This document shows positions 9,167 through 15,966 of a DNA stretch of 64,000 bases, piece by piece; within the stretch, counting starts at the first letter, position 1; the number at the start of each line of letters is the position of its first letter. A program made the position numbers and the translations under genes. Under the pieces are notes generated by a model that ran no database searches, was not told the DNA's origin, and worked only from the letters and a program-made list of their open reading frames with translations. This DNA is from JAJZSS01 sp964463505 (lineage in GTDB: Bacteria > Chloroflexota > Anaerolineae > Anaerolineales > UBA4823), in assembly GCA_964463505.1 (NCBI GenBank), contig CAYXDC010000007.1, positions 18,894-82,893 on the forward strand. The letters are read 5' to 3'.

Positions 9167-11122
9167 TTAACTAGCCTGTTGAACCTCGCGACTGAACTGG
9201 GTCTCGTACAGGCTGGCATACAGGCCGCCATAGGCCAGTAAATCCTGGTGGCGTCCGCGCTCAACGATCTGGCCGCGATCCATGACCAGGATCAAATCAG
9301 CCGCCAGTATGGTGCTCAACCGGTGAGCGATGACAATGCTGGTGCGTCCTGCCATGACTCGCTTCAAGGCCTCCTGGATCAGGGCTTCGGATTCCGAATC
9401 CAGATGGCTAGTGGCTTCATCCAGCACCAGGATACGTGGATTTTTGAGGATCACGCGCGCCAGGGCCAGGCGCTGCTTCTCACCGCCGCTCAGACGGTAG
9501 CCACGCTCACCGACGATGGTGTTATAGCCTTCGGGAAGCTCGCGGATAAAATCGTGGATGTTGGCCGCCTGAGCAGCCGCTTCCAACTCGGCCTGTGTAG
9601 CGTTCAGGCGCGCATACAGCAGGTTGGTGCGGATGGTATCGTGGTACAGATAGGTTTCCTGGGTCACCATGCCAATCTGCCTGGCAAGCGATTCCAGGGA
9701 CACCTGGCGCAAATCCCAGCCATCCAGGCGCACCACGCCGGCAGTTGGGTCATACAGGCGTGGGATCAGGTAGGTCAGGGTGGTTTTGCCTGCGCCGCTG
9801 GGTCCTACCAGGGCAACCAGCTCGCCGGGGTTGGCCTTGAAGGTAATCTCCTGCAGGGCCTGTTCGCGTGCCTGGCTGCGCGGGGCTTCGCTGCTCTGCT
9901 CTTCACTGGTCTTGTCGATGGTGCTGGCTTGCGGGCTGCCAGAAATGACCGTGGACACATTATCCATACTGCCGTAGCGTGCCACGGCGCTCAGGATCGA
10001 CTGAGCTGGACCTTCATAGTTGAAGCTGACGCCGTCAAATTCCAGCTCGCCGCGCACATTGCCCAAGGGCTGCGCATCTGGCTGTTCTGGGATATCCAAA
10101 GGCAGGTCGATCACCTCAAAAACTCGCTCGAAGCTGACCACCGATGTAGCGAATTCCACCGGTGCGTTCGCCAGACCTTGCAGCGACCCATACAGGGCGG
10201 TGAGATAGGAGCCAAAGGCAACGATAGTGCCGATGGTGAATTCCTGGCGAATGGCCAAAACGCCGCCGATGCCATATACCAGGGCGGTCCCGATGGCGCC
10301 CAGCAGGCCGATGATCACAAAAAAAGCCACACCATACAGCGCCCGGCGGATGCCAATGTCCCGTACGCGCGCTGCCCGGTCTTCAAAGCGATCCACTTCG
10401 TCCTGCCGGCGCCCGAATAGTTTGACCAGCAAAGCGCCGCCAATATTCAGGGTTTCGTTCATCATGGCGTTCATCTGAGCGTTCACCGTCATATGCTCGC
10501 GCGCAATATCGCGCAGCCGGTCGCCCAGTTGGCGGGCTGCCAAAATGAACAGCGGCAGGATGGCAATACTGATCAGGGTCAGGCGCCATTCCAATGAGAT
10601 CATCACGCTGAGCACAGCGATAGTTTGGATGATATTGGTGATAATGCCGACGATGGTGTTGCTGATGGCGTTTTGTGCCCCAACTACATCGTTATTCAGG
10701 CGGCTCATCAGCTCGCCTACCCGTGTATGGGTGAAGAAGCGCAGTGACATACGCTGCAGGTGGGCATACAAGGCCACGCGCAGGTCGTAGATCACTCCTT
10801 CGCCAATACGCGCGTTCAGCAAGCGCTGGATGACGGTCAGCCCGCCTCCGACCGCTGGGATCATCAACAAGGCCAGCGCCAGGCGAATCACTTGGTTGAT
10901 ATCTGAATTCGGGATGGCCTGATCGATCATACCGCGTAAGATCAGGGGGGTCAGCAGGGTCAGCCCGGTGCTAATCAAGATCAGAATTAACGTGCCCAGA
11001 ATATGCCAGCGATAGGGAAGTGAATAGCGTAGCACGCGCCCCAACAGGGCACGCGTAACTTTGGGACGCTCGTCACCGGAACGCACATAACTCCACCAAC
11101 CGGCTCCACCATGAAAACCCAT
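9167..11122 (-). CDS. ABC exporter, fused membrane and ATP-binding domains (MsbA/MdlB type)
   Basis: A 651-residue half-transporter. Six membrane segments lie within about residues 38-330 (for example LGTLILILISTGLTLLTPLI and VAFFVIIGLLGAIGTALVYG). The nucleotide-binding domain follows, with Walker A VGPSGAGKTT, signature LSGGEKQRLALARV, Walker B ILVLDEATSHLD and switch histidine VIAHRLSTI. Such proteins export lipids, peptides or drugs; the substrate cannot be read from sequence. Odd feature: about 40 residues, rich in Ser, Glu and Gln, are inserted between the A-loop region (FNYEG) and Walker A. The start ATG 11122 is set by a strong Shine-Dalgarno, GGAGGAGG. The AddB-like gene starts 12 bp after its stop, so it may head the repair operon, although no functional link is evident. 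Confidence 0.93.
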   Translation of the reverse strand: MGFHGGAGWWSYVRSGDERPKVTRALLGRVLRYSLPYRWHILGTLILILISTGLTLLTPLILRGMIDQAIPNSDINQVIRLALALLMIPAVGGGLTVIQRLLNARIGEGVIYDLRVALYAHLQRMSLRFFTHTRVGELMSRLNNDVVGAQNAISNTIVGIITNIIQTIAVLSVMISLEWRLTLISIAILPLFILAARQLGDRLRDIAREHMTVNAQMNAMMNETLNIGGALLVKLFGRRQDEVDRFEDRAARVRDIGIRRALYGVAFFVIIGLLGAIGTALVYGIGGVLAIRQEFTIGTIVAFGSYLTALYGSLQGLANAPVEFATSVVSFERVFEVIDLPLDIPEQPDAQPLGNVRGELEFDGVSFNYEGPAQSILSAVARYGSMDNVSTVISGSPQASTIDKTSEEQSSEAPRSQAREQALQEITFKANPGELVALVGPSGAGKTTLTYLIPRLYDPTAGVVRLDGWDLRQVSLESLARQIGMVTQETYLYHDTIRTNLLYARLNATQAELEAAAQAANIHDFIRELPEGYNTIVGERGYRLSGGEKQRLALARVILKNPRILVLDEATSHLDSESEALIQEALKRVMAGRTSIVIAHRLSTILAADLILVMDRGQIVERGRHQDLLAYGGLYASLYETQFSREVQQAS

Positions 11123-11153
11123 CCAATACCTCCTCCAGAAGCTTACTGGGGCT

Positions 11154-11159
11154 ATTATA
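11154..11159 (-). promoter_or_regulatory. Candidate -10 box upstream of the ABC exporter operon
   Basis: A perfect TATAAT reads on the minus strand 32 bp upstream of the ABC exporter start. The hexamer 17 bp further upstream (GGATTC) is a poor -35, so this is only a weak promoter call. The rest of 11123-11368 shows nothing else convincing. Confidence 0.35.
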
Positions 11160-11368
11160 AGCGCTTTCAGGGACTGAATCCGTTCCGGGGCGCCATGAAA
11201 CTCCTGGTATGTGATGCGCGGCTGCTGTAAGTCTCAGCCTGCCTGGAGCTGGAGATACTCCCGGTGGGCGTGAATTTTGGTCCGCAAGGCCAATCAATTT
11301 GAGTTAAACTTGCCTGAGCATTGAGGATCAAGCCTGATAGAGCGTATGCCCGGCGAGGGTGGTGAGAC

Positions 11369-11905
11369 ATGCAAGCACCTCCAACAGATCGAAAAGAGCT
11401 GCTGCGTTATACAGGCTGCTTGGCTATTCTGGTCGGGGGTTTTATCCTGTTTATGGGGCTGGTATTTCTGATTTTCATGGGCAATACAGCCCAGCTCAAT
11501 TGCAGCATTCTGCTGGAACAAAAGATGAATTGCAGCCTGCGCACATCCTGGTTTGGAAAATTTCCAATTGCCACGCAAGAGCTGAGTGGTATCACAATGG
11601 CACAGGTCGGCGAATATTGTGACGAGGATGGCGATTGCAGCTATCGCGTGGAGCTCATCAACGATTCGCAGGCAGTGATTCCCCTGACTGCTTTTTATTC
11701 AACAGGACGCGCCGAAAAACAGGCTGCTGTGGATCAAATTAATAGCTATGGAAAACAGCCCGGTATTGAGAATTTGTCGCTTACCTTATCGGGAGTCAGC
11801 GGTCACATCTGGCAGGTGATCTTACCTATCCTGGCGGGAATGGGAGCTGTGTGGTTAATCGCTGCCGGTCTGCGCCTGAGACAGAACAACCGCAGGCTTA
11901 CGTAA
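11369..11905 (+). CDS. Hypothetical two-membrane-segment protein
   Basis: I do not recognise this 178-residue protein. It starts at an ATG preceded by GAGGGTGGTGAGAC. A first membrane helix lies near residues 14-37 (CLAILVGGFILFMGLVFLIF), and a second near 148-168 (WQVILPILAGMGAVWLIAAG), followed by a basic tail (RLRQNNRR). The roughly 110-residue segment between them holds several cysteines (NCSILLEQKMNCS and CDEDGDCSYR), so disulfides in an exposed loop are possible. It stands alone on the plus strand, and its last 8 bp overlap the convergent small zinc-ribbon gene. Confidence 0.72.
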   Translation: MQAPPTDRKELLRYTGCLAILVGGFILFMGLVFLIFMGNTAQLNCSILLEQKMNCSLRTSWFGKFPIATQELSGITMAQVGEYCDEDGDCSYRVELINDSQAVIPLTAFYSTGRAEKQAAVDQINSYGKQPGIENLSLTLSGVSGHIWQVILPILAGMGAVWLIAAGLRLRQNNRRLT

Positions 11906-12101
11906 CGGACCAGGCAGGCAGCTCGACGTTTTGACCGTGCCCGCGATACTCGTCTTCCTGCTCCATGCGCTCCCCGCACTGGCAGGGCAGCCCGGCATGG
12001 CAATCCGCGCAGCAATAAACAAACTGCTCATCGATCACAGGCGCCCAGGTGATCTCCACACCACAGCCATCACACCAGATCGTGTCGCGGTCGCGCGCCA
12101 T
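11898..12101 (-). CDS. Small zinc-ribbon-like protein
   Basis: A 67-residue protein starting MARDRDTIW at ATG 12101, chosen because AAAGGAGG lies 7 bp upstream; a longer reading of the frame has no ribosome site. It carries the cysteine pairs CDGC, CC (YCCADC) and CQC, with the layout C-x2-C...C-C-x2-C...C-x-C typical of a small structural zinc site. Trp and acidic residues follow. It lies 43 bp downstream of the HEAT-repeat gene on the same strand and is probably co-transcribed. Function unknown. Confidence 0.78.
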   Translation of the reverse strand: MARDRDTIWCDGCGVEITWAPVIDEQFVYCCADCHAGLPCQCGERMEQEDEYRGHGQNVELPAWSVT

Positions 12102-12144
12102 ATCAGCCTCCTTTCCTGGGAACCCTAAATCCTGGAAATATACT

Positions 12145-13173
12145 TTAATCACGCTGCTCTACTGTGTGCGGCTGCTTTTCCCAGTCCATCAGCATCTTCT
12201 GGGCTGTCATCGGCGCGAGTAGGTCGGCTCCAAACCCGTGTAAGGCTTCGATCAGCGGTGCGAGCCGGCTGTGCAGAACTTTGCCTCGCATCCCGTGGAG
12301 GGCATGATAAGTGACCTGGCGGGCGGGCTCATTCAGCGGCCCGCGGCTGATCTCCTCCAGGATCGCCGGCACTGCCTGACTCCCCAGGCGCGCCAGTAAG
12401 TCGGAGGTTGCCCAGCGTACCGCAGCATTATCGTCGCGCAGGCCGGTCACCAAAATATGAATGGCGCGGGTATCACCCAGCTCGCCTAATCCCCAGGCGG
12501 CATGCCAGCGGGTGTGATTGTCCGGATGATCCAGGATACTTGCCCAGGCTTCGCTGGCAAGCACACCCAGCGTGGACAAAGCTCGGTGTGCTCCATGATG
12601 CAGGATGCGATTGGATGAGCAAAGGGCATCGATCAACAGCGGCCCGCCAGCAGAACTGCCCAGGTTCGCCAGCAACCGCACTGTGCGGAGCTGCCATTCC
12701 AGGGTGGTGTGGGGGAACAACTCTTTGAGGCCGATGATGGCGCTGAGTTCTCCGCGGCTGACAAGCAGGTACTTGGCGATATAACGCTGCTGGACGGAAT
12801 TCGACCGGGCGCAATCCTCAAGTGTGGCTGTCTTTGGAGCCGCTTCAGCCGGCGTACGATCCTCGGTAAACAAGTCGAGGATGCTTTCATCGATGCGCAG
12901 CTGGTGCTCTGGATCAGGATGTAATTGGATGGGTTGAGGATCATTGGCGACGGTCTCCCAGGTACGATCGGCCAGCACACTGACCAGACCGCGCCACAGC
13001 TTTCCATGGTTGATCTGCCGGATAGCATCCTGAAAGATGAGACGCAATTCCCGGCTTGGATGACCGAGCAGTTTCAACAGGCGCTCAACTGCTGTTGCAT
13101 CCTCCTGAATACAGCGTTCGAGCAGTGGGCGGTTTGCCTGCAACTCATTAGTTTTGATCTCAGCGAGTTTCAT
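12145..13173 (-). CDS. HEAT-repeat protein
   Basis: A 342-residue protein made of helical pairs of HEAT/PBS-lyase type: AVERLLKLLGHPSRELRLIF, AWASILDHPDNHTRWHAAWG, IHILVTGLRDDNAAVRWATS and LARLGSQAVPAILEEIS are successive repeats with the usual Asp/Arg spacing. Such repeats bind other proteins. No enzyme domain or signal peptide is seen. The start MKLAEIKTNEL (ATG 13173) follows AAAGGCAGG; upstream in-frame codons run into a leader with strong hairpins and are unlikely to be coding. It precedes the small zinc-ribbon gene. The partner and pathway cannot be inferred. Confidence 0.83.
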   Translation of the reverse strand: MKLAEIKTNELQANRPLLERCIQEDATAVERLLKLLGHPSRELRLIFQDAIRQINHGKLWRGLVSVLADRTWETVANDPQPIQLHPDPEHQLRIDESILDLFTEDRTPAEAAPKTATLEDCARSNSVQQRYIAKYLLVSRGELSAIIGLKELFPHTTLEWQLRTVRLLANLGSSAGGPLLIDALCSSNRILHHGAHRALSTLGVLASEAWASILDHPDNHTRWHAAWGLGELGDTRAIHILVTGLRDDNAAVRWATSDLLARLGSQAVPAILEEISRGPLNEPARQVTYHALHGMRGKVLHSRLAPLIEALHGFGADLLAPMTAQKMLMDWEKQPHTVEQRD

Positions 13174-13198
13174 CACACACCTGCCTTTCAAAGGGACA

Positions 13199-13233
13199 GC
13201 CCGGCTGGTAGCATGAATGCCAACCGGCCGGGC
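13199..13233 (-). promoter_or_regulatory. GC-rich hairpin in the 5' leader of the HEAT-repeat gene
   Basis: GCCCGGCTGGTAGC and GCCAACCGGCCGGGC form an imperfect stem around a 6-nt loop, 26 bp upstream of the HEAT gene start. No T-run follows on the minus strand, so it is not an ordinary terminator. It could shape the leader RNA; no riboswitch class was recognised. Confidence 0.4.
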
Positions 13234-13345
13234 CGTGATGAAGGGCGCAAAGCTGCCGCAGGATAAATTGTTCACCCGACCAGCTTCAGAGACGCAGGGT
13301 GATCGGCGTTCTGAAGTAGAGCATTCCTCCAGACAAGTCAAGCTG

Positions 13346-13372
13346 GTGATCTCGGATCACATCTATACTGTA
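13346..13372 (-). promoter_or_regulatory. Candidate promoter with overlapping palindromic operator for the HEAT-repeat gene
   Basis: On the minus strand a -10-like TACAGTATAGAT is followed at once by the perfect palindrome GTGATCTCGGATCAC (13346-13360). A repressor site right after a -10 is a common arrangement. The -35 is not convincing. About 170 nt of leader would precede the coding start. Confidence 0.38.
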
Positions 13373-13396
13373 GCAAATTTTTACCTGATTTGCAAA

Positions 13397-14446
13397 TTAG
13401 TGATTACCTTCACTGATCTGTTTCCAGTAGCGGTGGTCCTCCTGGCGGTCCGCATCCAGGTAGGCCGGATCGACCAGGTGCTCGATACGGTAACCATGCT
13501 TCTTCCACAGGTCAGCGGCCAGGCGTTTAGGGTTACCGCGGATGCCGTAGCTGGCGAAAAATTCGTACAGACGCATTAAATCGCGCTCGAAGATCCAGTA
13601 GGCATTCACATTCTGCTCCGGATGGATCGCCTGGGGAAAATCGATCAGCGTGATCTCTCCCTGCCAGTACAGGATATTGAACGCCGAAAGGTCGCCATGG
13701 ATCAGCTGATGATCGAGCATGAGCTCGACATTGTGCAGGGCCCGTGTGTAGAGGCGACGCGCTTCCACCTGGCTGAGATGGACTTCGTGCAGGGTCGGGG
13801 CGGCCTGGTCTTCATCGCCGATATAACCCATCAGGATGGCATTATTGCCGCGCGTATAAGGTGCTGGCACATCTGCCCCGGCTGCGTGTAGGATCTGCAG
13901 GGTGCGGTATTCGTACTCGATCCAGGCGGTGTGGGTTAGCTGTTTGCCATAGTCTGTCTTCTTGCGGATGGCATGCAGCATCCCGGCGTTGCGGATAGGA
14001 TTCCCGTTTTCGTCCAGGTTCTCCCGTCCTTCACGGTAGATATGATCCTTCTTCAGGTTGCGAAAGCGGCGCGGCCGGTATACCTTGGCTGCCAGTAAAG
14101 GCGCTTGCAGGGCTGTCTTTGTCTGGCAGAGATACACCGAAGCCTCTTTACCGCCTTTGATCTGGCGCAGGATATCGCTGAACCACTCCTGATCGTAAAA
14201 ATCACTGAGCGAATCCAGAATCCAGCCGCGTTCGTGACGAGAAGGCGTGTAGGTCAGCTCAATTTCTGCCAGGCCGTCCCCATTCTGCCTGGCAGTGCTC
14301 GTAGGGAGTTCCCTGACGTCTGGAACCGCTCGTTTTACCGGGCGTGGCTCTTTCTTCTGGCTGGTTTGCCTGGCATTGCGGATATGCCGGTAGGGGACTT
14401 CTACCAGGTCATCGCCAAATTCATCGATATAAGTTTTCGAAGGCAT
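13397..14446 (-). CDS. RIO-type serine/threonine protein kinase
   Basis: RIO kinases are atypical protein kinases with roles in ribosome maturation in archaea and eukaryotes; bacterial members are less understood. The 349-residue protein has a basic N-terminus, then GGKEASVYLC (glycine/ATP loop), AAKVYRPRRFRNLK (catalytic Lys), the catalytic loop IHGDLSAFNILYW and metal motif LIDFPQAI, which are diagnostic RIO signatures. The start is placed at ATG 14446 (MPSKTYIDEF) because GAGG lies about 10 bp upstream; another ATG 15 bp further up lacks a site. It is preceded by a leader with a small ORF and two tandem terminators (14498-14645), so expression is probably set by transcript readthrough. No partner gene is adjacent. 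Confidence 0.85.
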   Translation of the reverse strand: MPSKTYIDEFGDDLVEVPYRHIRNARQTSQKKEPRPVKRAVPDVRELPTSTARQNGDGLAEIELTYTPSRHERGWILDSLSDFYDQEWFSDILRQIKGGKEASVYLCQTKTALQAPLLAAKVYRPRRFRNLKKDHIYREGRENLDENGNPIRNAGMLHAIRKKTDYGKQLTHTAWIEYEYRTLQILHAAGADVPAPYTRGNNAILMGYIGDEDQAAPTLHEVHLSQVEARRLYTRALHNVELMLDHQLIHGDLSAFNILYWQGEITLIDFPQAIHPEQNVNAYWIFERDLMRLYEFFASYGIRGNPKRLAADLWKKHGYRIEHLVDPAYLDADRQEDHRYWKQISEGNH

Positions 14447-14497
14447 ATAACAAAACCTCATCCTCTAAACTAGTACTCAGGGTGGCAAATTAAAAAG

Positions 14498-14522
14498 CCA
14501 CAGGTGATTTACTGGCCTGTGG
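14498..14522 (-). terminator. Second tandem intrinsic terminator in the RIO kinase leader
   Basis: Minus-strand CCACAGG ... CCTGTGG (7-bp stem, 11-nt loop) is followed by CTTTTTAATTT. It stands just upstream of the RIO gene and repeats the core of the first terminator, so all four arms can pair with each other. Confidence 0.65.
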
Positions 14523-14531
14523 TATAAAAAA

Positions 14532-14557
14532 ACCACAGGCGTTGTGCCGCCTGTGGT
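14532..14557 (-). terminator. First tandem intrinsic terminator in the RIO kinase leader
   Basis: Minus-strand ACCACAGGCG-GCACAA-CGCCTGTGGT is a perfect 10-bp stem followed by seven T residues, a strong Rho-independent terminator. It lies 29 bp after the stop of the 19-codon leader ORF and before the kinase gene. Its 5' arm and loop (CAGGCGGCACAA) can instead pair with TTGTGCGCCTG inside the leader ORF, leaving one bulged base, which would prevent terminator formation. Confidence 0.8.
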
Positions 14558-14585
14558 AGCAAAACTGGTTATTCCGGGGGAGAAA

Positions 14586-14645
14586 TCAGCCGGCGTTCAG
14601 GCGCACAAAAAGGACTGTATATTCAGCACTGCGGGTAACTGTCAC
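14586..14645 (-). CDS. Putative 19-residue leader peptide of the RIO kinase gene
   Basis: A GTG at 14645 with an excellent ribosome site (AAGGAGG, 7-8 nt spacing) opens a short frame reading MTVTRSAEYTVLFVRLNAG and ending in TGA. It is not enriched for one amino acid. The 10 bases before its start (AGGCGCACAA) are perfectly complementary to TTGTGCGCCT within codons 13-16, so the ribosome site can be masked. The same inner segment competes for the downstream terminator. That places the ORF in a classic attenuator position. Alternatively it is a small functional protein with its own terminator. Confidence 0.55.
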   Translation of the reverse strand: MTVTRSAEYTVLFVRLNAG

Positions 14646-14695
14646 TTGTGCGCCTCCTTCTTGAGAGAATTTGATTAACTGCTTACAATAGACCA

Positions 14696-14724
14696 AGTTT
14701 ACCCCGTCAGACAGCGGGCGTCAA
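14696..14724 (-). promoter_or_regulatory. Promoter of the RIO kinase leader transcript
   Basis: TTGACG, a 17-bp spacer and TAAACT read on the minus strand. Transcription would begin near 14689, about 44 nt before the leader ORF. The opposite strand starts a small gene at 14753, so this is a divergent control region. Confidence 0.6.
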
Positions 14725-14752
14725 GACAGTATGGCTGAATTTTGGAGCAAAA

Positions 14753-15013
14753 TTGGAACCAACACTGCTGCACAAGCATATCGAGCAAGGACGCCTGCTG
14801 GTGGCGCGCCTGGAAAAACTCTCCCCGGACTCGCGCTGGGCGCGCCGCGCCAGCGGGGCGCGTGGCAATCTGCTGAAGCTGCTGGATGAGCTGCAGGAGC
14901 AGATGGATCAAGGCCAGGCTGTCTTGCCACCGGACGTGCAGCGCTTGGAGAGTTTGACCAAATTCGGCTTCTTCATGCTTGAAAAAGCTGCCCGGGAAAT
15001 CGTAGCTGGCTAA
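14753..15013 (+). CDS. Small helical hypothetical protein
   Basis: An 86-residue protein from a TTG start (14753) with GGAG 5 bp upstream; no in-frame ATG is available. It is rich in Leu, Arg, Glu and Gln (RLLVARLEKLSP, NLLKLLDELQEQMDQ) and probably forms two or three soluble helices. There is no signal peptide or cysteine. Its last 4 bp overlap the convergent membrane-protein gene. Function unknown. Confidence 0.6.
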   Translation: MEPTLLHKHIEQGRLLVARLEKLSPDSRWARRASGARGNLLKLLDELQEQMDQGQAVLPPDVQRLESLTKFGFFMLEKAAREIVAG

Positions 15014-15693
15014 GCTGGCTGGCTGGGGCTGCCGGGTTTGGGCCGGGTAGATAGAAAATGAAACACAAAAGCAATGATCAGGCTCATCACCAGCAGCTCA
15101 CCACCGTCATCGATCAAATTGAACAGCGGGTTAATCACGGGGTGGTTGGTGCTGATCTCGAGCATGTCAAAAACAACTCCAAAGACAGCCAGCAACAGGA
15201 TCAAAATAAATAACTGCCGGGAGAATTTCCGGGTGTGGGCGTCACTCAAGTAGTGCGCCAGGCCAATCAAAATGGCGAAAATAAGCCCCATAAAAGCATA
15301 TACCGCCAGCTCGCCAAAATCCTGGGCGCGCAAACCAAAATTGGATTGCAGCAAGACAAAATTCGCCAGGGTTTTGCCGGCAGTTTCGTGAATCTGGAAA
15401 AAATCATCTAGCAAAAAATAAACGAATAGTCCGGCATAGCTGACATAGAGCAGCTTGCGCAACCGGACAGCCAGCGCCAGGAGCAGCAGGATAATGCAGA
15501 ATTCTTTGACATATTGGTAGTATTCAGCGTAACCCAGATCGCGGGTGAGGCTGAAGAGGCTGGACGGCAGAAGCGTGCTAAATTTATGCAGCAGGTGCAG
15601 GATCACGAAAATCAGGTCACCGGCTAACAACAGGATTAAAAGTGTTCTGGTGCGCGGAGTGTACTCTATTTTCCTGGCAGTCTTCTCCAGCAA
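15010..15693 (-). CDS. Hypothetical multi-pass membrane protein
   Basis: A 227-residue protein with about six hydrophobic segments (LLILLLAGDLIFVILHLL, EFCIILLLLALAVRL, LLYVSYAGLFVYFLL, YAFMGLIFAILIGLAHYL, LFILILLLAVFGVVF, LLVMSLIIAFVFHFL). Acidic motifs lie in or near the membrane (LLDDFFQIHET, DDGGELL). I do not recognise the family. The TTG start at 15693 is supported by GGAGG 6 bp upstream. It is oriented like the upstream tRNA-Asp gene but separated from it by a strong terminator. Confidence 0.78.
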   Translation of the reverse strand: MLEKTARKIEYTPRTRTLLILLLAGDLIFVILHLLHKFSTLLPSSLFSLTRDLGYAEYYQYVKEFCIILLLLALAVRLRKLLYVSYAGLFVYFLLDDFFQIHETAGKTLANFVLLQSNFGLRAQDFGELAVYAFMGLIFAILIGLAHYLSDAHTRKFSRQLFILILLLAVFGVVFDMLEISTNHPVINPLFNLIDDGGELLVMSLIIAFVFHFLSTRPKPGSPSQPA

Positions 15694-15784
15694 ATCTAAC
15701 CTCCGTTTAGGTGATCTGGACGGTTTAGAACCTCAGAATACCATGAATCAGCAGCCTGGTATGGTAAGAGATGGTTAAATAAAA

Positions 15785-15810
15785 AATCTCCCAGAAAAAT
15801 CTGGGAGATT
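15785..15810 (-). terminator. Intrinsic terminator of tRNA-Asp
   Basis: Minus-strand AATCTCCCAGA-TTTT-TCTGGGAGATT is a perfect 11-bp stem followed by TTTTATTTAA. It begins 5 bp after the tRNA 3' end, so the tRNA is a single-gene transcript. Confidence 0.88.
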
Positions 15811-15814
15811 CGAG

Positions 15815-15888
15815 CGGTCCCGACGAGATTTGAACTCGCGATCTCGGCCTTGACAGGGCCGCATGTTAGGCCGCTACACCACGGGACC
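15815..15888 (-). tRNA. tRNA-Asp (anticodon GTC)
   Basis: A full cloverleaf can be folded: acceptor GGTCCCG/CGGGACC, D arm GTGT...ACAT, anticodon stem CGGCC/GGCCG with loop CTGTCAA (anticodon GTC, aspartate), T arm GCGAG-TTCAAAT-CTCGT, discriminator G. The 3' CCA is not encoded. Length is 74 nt with a 5-nt variable loop. A promoter with a 17-bp spacer precedes it and a terminator follows. Confidence 0.97.
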
Positions 15889-15899
15889 ATGCGGACGGT

Positions 15900-15928
15900 A
15901 GTTTACCATAGGGGTAAGGGTAAGTCAA
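15900..15928 (-). promoter_or_regulatory. Promoter of tRNA-Asp
   Basis: TTGACT, a 17-bp spacer and TAAACT read on the minus strand, with the predicted start about 5 nt before the mature tRNA. On the plus strand the same interval holds TATAAT (15930-15935), a possible -10 for hemB. Confidence 0.7.
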
Positions 15929-15966
15929 GTATAATGCATTGAAAAATATGATCAGGAGGACGCTTG

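Noticed and set aside
9248..10420. 390-codon open frame on the plus strand opposite the ABC exporter
   Set aside because: Antisense to intact Walker and signature motifs; composition is the mirror of the real gene, and no promoter or start context is seen.
13243..13262. GGGCGCAAAGCTGCCGCAGG, reminiscent of the core of a cyclic-di-GMP-I riboswitch
   Set aside because: The tetraloop/receptor half of that class is not found, and on this strand the sequence runs into the 3' end of a convergent gene, so there would be nothing to regulate.
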